Of a stretch of 5,253 nucleotides of DNA, positions 1 to 3,690 are shown in pieces. A program made the position numbers and the translations under genes. The stretch comes from Pauljensenia sp. (lineage in GTDB: Bacteria; Actinomycetota; Actinomycetes; Actinomycetales; Actinomycetaceae), in NCBI GenBank assembly GCA_029983625.1, contig JASBZF010000096.1, positions 1 to 5,253 of the forward strand, written 5' to 3'. Positions within the stretch are counted from its first letter, which is position 1. Every line of letters starts with the position of its first letter. The notes below the pieces were generated by a model. It was not told where the DNA came from, did not search any database, and saw only the letters and a list, made by a program, of their open reading frames with translations.

Positions 1-14
1 ACCTGACTTCAGGT
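1..14. repeat. Short palindrome at the left edge of the window
   Basis: ACCTGA, two bases (CT), TCAGGT: a perfect 6-bp inverted repeat at the very first base. It lies 56 bases past the stop of the uridine-kinase-like gene on the minus strand. As RNA in that direction it could fold as a 5-bp stem with a 4-base loop. It could therefore be the start of a terminator whose T-run lies outside the window, or chance. Bases 15-69 hold no gene or further strong structure that I can see. Confidence 0.4.
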
Positions 15-69
15 GTTGAGTGTGTCGTCTGGGTGGGCGGTGTTGCGGAAGTGGGGGCCCTCCAGCCCG

Positions 70-693
70 TCACTTCAGCGTGTTCTGTGCGCTTGCCTGA
101 AGCAGGGCGCTTTCTGCTTCGCTGAGGCTTCCTACGGGACGACACCCCTGCTGGATCCATCCTTTGACCAATGCAGGTTCTTTCCTCGCGAGGTGAATTC
201 CTCGCAGGACAAGGACATGCAGCGCTTTCCTGCCTTCGCTTAAATCGCGAAGGAAGCGATACCACATGTTACGTAAAGGGGATCGGGCGATGCAGAGGGC
301 ATCGGCAAGCACTCCGGCTTCTCGTAGTTCTTCCACGAGGGTGGCGGCAAAGATCCCTTCGGCGATGAATACTTTTTCTTTTTCATCGAGTCGCAGGGTC
401 TGAATCGCTGTCCTCCTGTTTGTGGGGATGTCGTAGATGGGGATCTGCGTGGAACCGCTTCGGCACAGTTCGATCAGGGCCTTGCGTGCTTCGTCGTGAT
501 TCCAAGATGCGGGGTCGTCCCAATCGATGAGCCCGGTAGGGAAGCGGGGCATTGCTTCTTCTGTGTCGTCTCGATAGAAGTGATCGAGGGAAACTGCGCG
601 TATCCCCGTTCGTGTGGACAGCGAGGTTTTCCCAGAGCCGGAGGGACCGGCGAGGACGATGACGCGGGCTTGGGGGATGGGGGTGGAAGCCAT
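70..693 (-). CDS. Uridine kinase-like P-loop protein
   Basis: A 207-residue predicted cytosolic nucleoside/nucleotide kinase-type P-loop NTPase. Visible motifs are a Walker A loop GPSGSGKT (residues 16-23), DHFYRD (37-42) at the expected acceptor/acid region, DWDDPASW (57-64), YDIPTNRR (87-94), EGIFA (112-116) as the Walker B-like strand, and an Arg-rich lid RFLRDLSEGRK (146-156). The order matches the short actinobacterial proteins annotated as uridine kinase, which would transfer phosphate from ATP to uridine or cytidine in pyrimidine salvage. They diverge from classical Udk, so substrate is inferred and no symbol is given. The ATG at 693 is the only conventional start close to the Walker A loop. 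The frame stays open upstream to the argA stop but contains no ATG, GTG or TTG. No good Shine-Dalgarno is visible. It lies 147 bases downstream of argA on the same strand and may be a separate transcript. Confidence 0.8.
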   Translation of the reverse strand: MASTPIPQARVIVLAGPSGSGKTSLSTRTGIRAVSLDHFYRDDTEEAMPRFPTGLIDWDDPASWNHDEARKALIELCRSGSTQIPIYDIPTNRRTAIQTLRLDEKEKVFIAEGIFAATLVEELREAGVLADALCIARSPLRNMWYRFLRDLSEGRKALHVLVLRGIHLARKEPALVKGWIQQGCRPVGSLSEAESALLQASAQNTLK

Positions 694-840
694 GAAGGCC
701 AGGATACGACGGTCGAGGCTTTCAGGAGGCCAGGGGTGAAGGAATGAGCGTGACTTGATGCCAGGCGGGAAGTAAGCGGGAAATAAGACTGAGCGAAGAA
801 ACTCCGTGTGTGCAGGGGTGTGCTGGGATGAGCTGGCTGT
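694..840. other. Spacer between argA and the uridine kinase-like gene
   Basis: A 147-base gap between two leftward genes. No convincing terminator or promoter is visible. It contains TGTGCAGGGG (809-818), a 10-base exact match to the right half of the operator-like element at 2505-2514, but without the partner TGCACA half 24 bases away. The reading frame of the downstream gene stays open across the whole gap. Confidence 0.5.
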
Positions 841-1356
841 TTACGAGTTCTGTTCCAGATCGCGCATCATGCGGGTGTTGCCAAGAGTGTTGGGTTTAAA
901 AGAGGCGAGGTCGAGGAACTCCTTGACCCCGTCGTCGTGGCTGCGGATCATCTCGTAGAACACGTCTTGACCGACGGGTGTGCCTTCGATTTCGTAGAAG
1001 CCGTGACGGGCGAAGAAGTCAACCTCGAAGGTCAGACAGAAGACTCGTTTGAGTTCGAGAGTGCGTGCGCGCTCAATAAGGGCGCGCAGGATTGCTGAAC
1101 CGACACCGCAGTGGAAGTGTTCAGGTGATACGGCAAGGGTGCGGATCTCGGCAATGTCATCCCACATGACGTGCAGTGCGCCGCACCCGATGATGCGTGA
1201 GTCTTCTTCGTTGACGGCGACGACGAACTCTTGGACGTCCTCAAAGTAGTCGATGAGTTCTTTAACGACGAGGATTCGCCGCATTGCGTAGGGTTCGACG
1301 AGGGCGGCGATGGCGCGGACATCGTTGGGGCGGGCTTGACGAATGAAGTGTGTCAT
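841..1356 (-). CDS. argA: Amino-acid (L-glutamate) N-acetyltransferase, short ArgA type
   Basis: A 171-residue single-domain GNAT acetyltransferase. It would transfer an acetyl group from acetyl-CoA to glutamate, the first step of arginine biosynthesis, in the cytosol. As recalled from the family, it matches Mycobacterium tuberculosis Rv2747 (stand-alone ArgA, of very similar length) along its length. Shared blocks include VQEF (41-44), GCGALHVMW (57-65), AEIRTLAV (69-76), a degenerate acetyl-CoA loop HCGVG (82-86), RVFCLTFEVDFFARHGFYEIEGTPV (104-128) and EFLDLASFKPNTLGNTRM (146-163). It lacks the amino-acid-kinase domain of E. coli ArgA, as is usual for this type. Its ATG overlaps the stop of the regulator as ATGA (1353-1356). 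No Shine-Dalgarno precedes it, so translation by coupling or re-initiation is likely. Family assignment is firm; glutamate as substrate is inferred. Confidence 0.88.
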   Translation of the reverse strand: MTHFIRQARPNDVRAIAALVEPYAMRRILVVKELIDYFEDVQEFVVAVNEEDSRIIGCGALHVMWDDIAEIRTLAVSPEHFHCGVGSAILRALIERARTLELKRVFCLTFEVDFFARHGFYEIEGTPVGQDVFYEMIRSHDDGVKEFLDLASFKPNTLGNTRMMRDLEQNS

Positions 1357-2330
1357 CGGAGGTGATTTCGCATGTGGGTTGAGCGCGTGCGGACAAGGTC
1401 GAGGAGTTCACGTGCGGCGCCGTCATCAAGGACAAGGTCGGTGATGACGCGGGCGCGCAGCGCACCCAGGAGGGGGAGTGCTTTGGAGGCGCCTGCGACG
1501 ACGCAGAGTCGGCGGGGGATACGGCGCAGGGTGTGAGGAGTTGGGCCTGAGGCACGCGCATTCAGTTCCATGTCGGTGGAGCCGTTTTCGCGGATGAGGA
1601 CGGTGCAGATGTCACCGACCACTCCGTCGCGTTGGGCGGCGGCGATTTCTTCGGTGTCGAGGAATCCGCCGGAGTAGACGTGGGAGGGGAGCCTAGCGGA
1701 CAGGGAACCGACACCGAAGAGGGCGATGTCGCAGTTGTCGATTGTTTTGAGGACTGTACGGATGGAGCGTTCACGCCAAAGGGCGTTTTTCGTTTCGGCG
1801 TAGTCAAAGAAGGTGGGGACGGGGAAGTGAACCATTGCTCCGCCGATGGCTCGGGCTGCTCGGGAGATGATGGCGTCGGCGTAGGGCATCCCTGATTCGG
1901 TGGCGGTGGCTGCTCCGTTGAGTTGGACCACGGTTGATCCGGGGAAGTTGACTTTGGGCAGGCAGCGGGTAATTTCCGAGGTCGTGTTTCCCCAGGCGAT
2001 GCCGAGTGTGGCGCCGGGTTTCATCATGTCGATGAGTCGTTCAGCGGCGACGAGGGCGACGTTGTGGAGTCGGTTGACTTCGGTGTGGACATCGTGGACG
2101 GGGACGACGGAGGTGTGGATGCCGAAGAGTTCGGAGATTTGTCCGGCGAGGGTGCCTTTGTTCCCAGGGGCGGCGCTGACGGAGATGCGCACGAGTCCTG
2201 TTTCACGCGCGTAGGACAGGAGGCGTGAAACGGAGGAACGCGAGACTCCCAGGTGGCGGGCGATTGTTTCCATCGTCTGCCCCTGGAGGTAGTACATCGA
2301 GGCTGCTTCGTGGGCCTGTTCGTCACGCAT
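1353..2330 (-). CDS. SorC/DeoR-type sugar-binding transcriptional regulator, likely controlling glpFK
   Basis: A 325-residue DNA-binding regulator of the SorC (sugar-binding) family. The N-terminal helix-turn-helix spans residues 15-49, with YLQGQTMETIARHLGVS followed by RSSVSRLLSYARETGLVRI. The C-terminal phosphosugar-binding domain shows TLGIAWGNT (108-116), ALFGVGS (203-209), GDICTVLIRENG (239-250) and a final AGASKALPLLGALRARVITDLVLDD block (279-303). These proteins are usually tetramers whose DNA affinity changes on binding a sugar phosphate. I chose the ATG at 2330 because MRDEQAHEAASMYYLQG matches the family N-terminus and gives the usual length. The frame is open further upstream to an ATG at 2489, but that extension is Cys/Pro/Arg-rich, resembles no domain and runs over operator-like repeats. 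No clear Shine-Dalgarno is seen for either start. Divergent placement from glpF-glpK suggests it is the glycerol regulator (inference). Its stop overlaps argA. Confidence 0.85.
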   Translation of the reverse strand: MRDEQAHEAASMYYLQGQTMETIARHLGVSRSSVSRLLSYARETGLVRISVSAAPGNKGTLAGQISELFGIHTSVVPVHDVHTEVNRLHNVALVAAERLIDMMKPGATLGIAWGNTTSEITRCLPKVNFPGSTVVQLNGAATATESGMPYADAIISRAARAIGGAMVHFPVPTFFDYAETKNALWRERSIRTVLKTIDNCDIALFGVGSLSARLPSHVYSGGFLDTEEIAAAQRDGVVGDICTVLIRENGSTDMELNARASGPTPHTLRRIPRRLCVVAGASKALPLLGALRARVITDLVLDDGAARELLDLVRTRSTHMRNHLR

Positions 2331-2351
2331 GGTCACTGGCTTAGTGTGCCA

Positions 2352-2387
2352 TGCACAGGCGTGCAGGGACATTTTCTGGAATGTGCA
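2352..2387. promoter_or_regulatory. Operator-like inverted repeat, copy 1 (near the regulator start)
   Basis: TGCACA (2352-2357) and TGTGCA (2382-2387) form a perfect 6-bp inverted repeat separated by 24 bases, about three helical turns centre to centre. The left half continues as TGCACAGGCGTGCA and the right half as AATGTGCAGG. Both flanks recur in copy 2 with identical spacing. It sits 22 bases upstream of the chosen regulator ATG, where bound protein could block the regulator's own transcription. That it is the SorC-type regulator's site is inferred from location and duplication. Confidence 0.55.
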
Positions 2388-2474
2388 GGTGGTGGATGTA
2401 CGAGGGCGGGGCTGCGGTGTGAATGTCGGTGCGCGATGAAGTCTCACGTATGAGCGAGACCACGTACAAAAAAT

Positions 2475-2510
2475 TGCACAAGCGTTCAATGGGTGCGAAT
2501 TAAATGTGCA
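2475..2510. promoter_or_regulatory. Operator-like inverted repeat, copy 2 (on the glpFK side)
   Basis: TGCACA (2475-2480) and TGTGCA (2505-2510), again separated by exactly 24 bases, and offset from copy 1 by exactly 123 bases. The left half continues as TGCACAAGCGTTCA, matching copy 1 in 12 of 14 positions; the right half is AATGTGCAGG as in copy 1. The spacer also holds TTCAAT and GGTGCGAA, and the flanks are A/T-rich (a run of A just before it, TTAAAT inside it). The element overlaps the weak rightward promoter candidate, as expected of a repressor site for glpFK. Confidence 0.55.
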
Positions 2511-2533
2511 GGGGCTGTTCGGACTGGCATACT
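2505..2533 (+). promoter_or_regulatory. Weak candidate promoter for glpFK
   Basis: TGTGCA (2505-2510, 3 of 6 matches to the -35 consensus), a 17-base spacer, then CATACT (2528-2533, 4 of 6 to the -10 consensus). Transcription would start near 2540, giving a leader of about 230 bases before glpF. The -35 coincides with the right half of operator copy 2. A competing reading uses TTGCAC (2474-2479) with TTAAAT (2500-2505), but its 20-base spacing is too long. Neither is strong. Confidence 0.28.
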
Positions 2534-2569
2534 GAGGCTGTCAAAGTGAATGAGGGCAACGCAGCCTCA
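2533..2569. repeat. 8-bp inverted repeat, TGAGGCTG / CAGCCTCA
   Basis: TGAGGCTG (2533-2540) and CAGCCTCA (2562-2569) are perfect reverse complements with 21 bases between them. Centre-to-centre spacing (29 bases) is close to the 30 bases of the TGCACA elements. It directly follows the candidate -10, so it could be a DNA site at the transcription start or a hairpin at the 5' end of the leader. Its role is unknown. Confidence 0.5.
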
Positions 2570-2716
2570 ACTCCAACAGGCAAGCCCACCTCCTGATTCA
2601 CACTCGATCACTCGCCGCGCTTTCCCAGTGTGATGGGCGAAAGAAAGAGTCGTGAATCACCAGTGGGTGTATGCGGGAGTGGTGATATGCGTTGATCTTT
2701 TCACCATCGGCACATA

Positions 2717-2733
2717 CGGGCGGAAAGCGCCCG
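2717..2733 (+). promoter_or_regulatory. Leader hairpin 1 of glpF
   Basis: CGGGCG (2717-2722), loop GAAAG, CGCCCG (2728-2733): a perfect 6-bp G/C-only stem. It is followed at once by GGAGGT (2733-2738), a near-perfect Shine-Dalgarno sequence too far (35 bases) from the glpF ATG to serve it directly unless hairpin 2 closes the gap. Its role is inferred only. Confidence 0.45.
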
Positions 2734-2737
2734 GAGG

Positions 2738-2759
2738 TCCGACGCAAAGAAGCGTCGGA
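2738..2759 (+). promoter_or_regulatory. Leader hairpin 2 of glpF, next to the ribosome binding site
   Basis: TCCGACGC (2738-2745), loop AAAGAA, GCGTCGGA (2752-2759): a perfect 8-bp stem. It ends 14 bases before the glpF ATG. The GGAG at 2757-2760 lies mostly in its 3' arm, so folding could hide this possible ribosome binding site. The only other purine-rich stretch, AGGG at 2767-2770, is just 3 bases from the ATG. No T-run follows, so it is not a standard terminator. Confidence 0.5.
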
Positions 2760-2773
2760 GAAAGATAGGGAAA

Positions 2774-3583
2774 ATGCTTGCAACACTTCTTCCTCTGGCA
2801 CCGGGCGATATGACCACGGGGCACATCTTCATCTCAGAATTCCTCGGTACCGCGCTCCTCCTTCTCCTCGGTGGTGGTGTCGTCGCAACACACCTCTTGC
2901 CCAAGTCGAAAGGCAAGGGCGGCGGCTGGCTCATGATTAACCTCGGTTGGGGTTTCGCGGTGTTCACCGGTGTGTATGTCGCCTACTCGACCGGCGGCCA
3001 CCTCAACCCCGCTGTGACGATCGCTAAGGTCGTTGCCCACATGTTCGATCCGGCTGTCACCCTCAACGGTCCGGCTCTTGGTGAAGGCGGTATCGCCGTC
3101 ACCGCACTGAACGTCTTCATCTACATCCTCGCTCAGTTCCTCGGCGCTTTCCTCGGCGCGGTTCTGTGCTGGCTGACCTTCAAGCAGCATTTCGATGAGG
3201 ACTGCGATCCGGCACTCAAACTCGGTGTCTTTTCGACAGGACCTGAAATCCGCTCCTACGGATGGAACACCCTTACTGAGGCCATCGGCACTTTCGTCCT
3301 CATCCTGTGGGTATTCGTCTCTGGCTACACGACCACCGCGATCGGCCCGCTCGGCGTGGCCCTGATCGTCGTCGTCATCGGTAACTCTTTGGGTGGCCCG
3401 ACCGGATACGCAATCAACCCTGCCCGTGACCTCGCTCCGCGTATCGCGCACGCGATCCTCCCGATTAAAGGTAAGGGCGGCTCTGACTGGGGTTACGCCT
3501 GGGTTCCGGTCGTCGGACCCATCATCGGTGCTGTTGTCGCGGTTCTCGTGGCTTACGGCTCCGGCCTCGTTACCGTTGTCTGA
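2774..3583 (+). CDS. glpF: Glycerol uptake facilitator (aquaglyceroporin, MIP family)
   Basis: A 269-residue membrane channel for passive glycerol entry. It shows the MIP fold: six membrane segments (roughly residues 20-41, 51-72, 108-132, 165-185, 190-206, 243-266) and two half-helices carrying the pore motifs GGHLNPAVT (74-82, NPA 78-80) and GYAINPARDL (211-220, NPA 215-217). Asp219 after the constriction Arg218 is the glycerol-facilitator form of the second motif rather than a water-only aquaporin. The length fits the GlpF group, with the extra loop between segments 3 and 4 (about 134-160). The ATG at 2774 is the first in frame after a stop at 2693. Met13 at 2810 is a possible alternative, leaving nine residues before EFLGTA, but has no better binding site. 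glpK follows 107 bases on. Codons strongly favour GTC, ATC, CTC and AAC, suggesting high expression. Assignment is firm; the exact start is less so. Confidence 0.93.
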   Translation: MLATLLPLAPGDMTTGHIFISEFLGTALLLLLGGGVVATHLLPKSKGKGGGWLMINLGWGFAVFTGVYVAYSTGGHLNPAVTIAKVVAHMFDPAVTLNGPALGEGGIAVTALNVFIYILAQFLGAFLGAVLCWLTFKQHFDEDCDPALKLGVFSTGPEIRSYGWNTLTEAIGTFVLILWVFVSGYTTTAIGPLGVALIVVVIGNSLGGPTGYAINPARDLAPRIAHAILPIKGKGGSDWGYAWVPVVGPIIGAVVAVLVAYGSGLVTVV

Positions 3584-3608
3584 TCGTCAACCGCGCCACC
3601 CACTGCGA

Positions 3609-3646
3609 ACGCTAGGTCCTGGGCGGACTTACCGAGGACCTAGCGT
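3609..3646 (+). repeat. Perfect 12-bp inverted repeat between glpF and glpK
   Basis: ACGCTAGGTCCT (3609-3620) and AGGACCTAGCGT (3635-3646) pair perfectly around a 14-base loop, and GG/CC inside the loop could extend the stem past one mismatch. No T-run follows, so it is not a classical terminator. It more likely attenuates, or stabilises and processes, the glpFK mRNA. The 3' arm can alternatively fold on itself (AGGAC 3635-3639 with GTCCT 3645-3649), which excludes the long stem. Confidence 0.75.
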
Positions 3647-3672
3647 CCTGCTGAATACACAAAGAAGTGACC

Positions 3673-3680
3673 AGAAGGGA
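3673..3680 (+). promoter_or_regulatory. glpK: Ribosome binding site that sets the glpK start
   Basis: AGAAGGGA lies 10 bases before the ATG at 3691. A GTG at 3667 would add eight residues (MTRREHLR) but has no comparable purine-rich sequence ahead of it and would place this site inside the coding region. This favours 3691. Confidence 0.6.
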
Positions 3681-3690
3681 ACACCTCAGA

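Larger units (their letters stand above)
2331..2773. other. Divergent control region between the regulator and glpF (443 bases, no gene)
   Basis: This region holds the starts of two divergent transcripts. It carries two operator-like elements (2352-2387, 2475-2510), a direct repeat CACGTA (2445-2450, 2461-2466), an 8-bp inverted repeat (2533-2540/2562-2569), a bulged hairpin (CTTTC 2620-2624 with GAAAG 2639-2643, plus CCA/TGG inside), a palindrome GTGA-A-TCAC (2652-2660), and two clean hairpins (2717-2733, 2738-2759) directly before glpF. Only tiny ORFs are present on the + strand (2550-2633 and 2633-2695), with no convincing ribosome binding sites. No RNA gene or known riboswitch consensus was recognised. 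Confidence 0.7.

Noticed and set aside
694..840. Possible longer uridine kinase-like protein, since the frame is open back to the argA stop
   Set aside because: There is no ATG, GTG or TTG in this stretch in frame, and the Walker A loop is already at the expected distance from the ATG at 693.
2331..2489. N-terminal extension of the regulator from an ATG at 2489 (53 extra residues)
   Set aside because: The extension is low-quality protein (Cys, Pro, Arg, Thr-rich), precedes the natural family start MRDEQA, makes the protein longer than usual, and overlies the operator-like repeats.
2629..2644. Crp/GlxR-type site (TGTGA-N6-TCACA) in the glpF leader
   Set aside because: Only the left half TGTGA is present; the right half reads AAAGA, so it does not meet the consensus.
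2834..3451. 205-codon minus-strand frame opposite glpF
   Set aside because: It is an acidic Asp/Glu/Arg-rich shadow with no domain, fully inside the coding strand of glpF.
3609..3646. Rho-independent terminator separating glpF from glpK
   Set aside because: The stem is strong but is followed by CCTGCTGAATACAC rather than a T-run, and the two genes form a natural operon.
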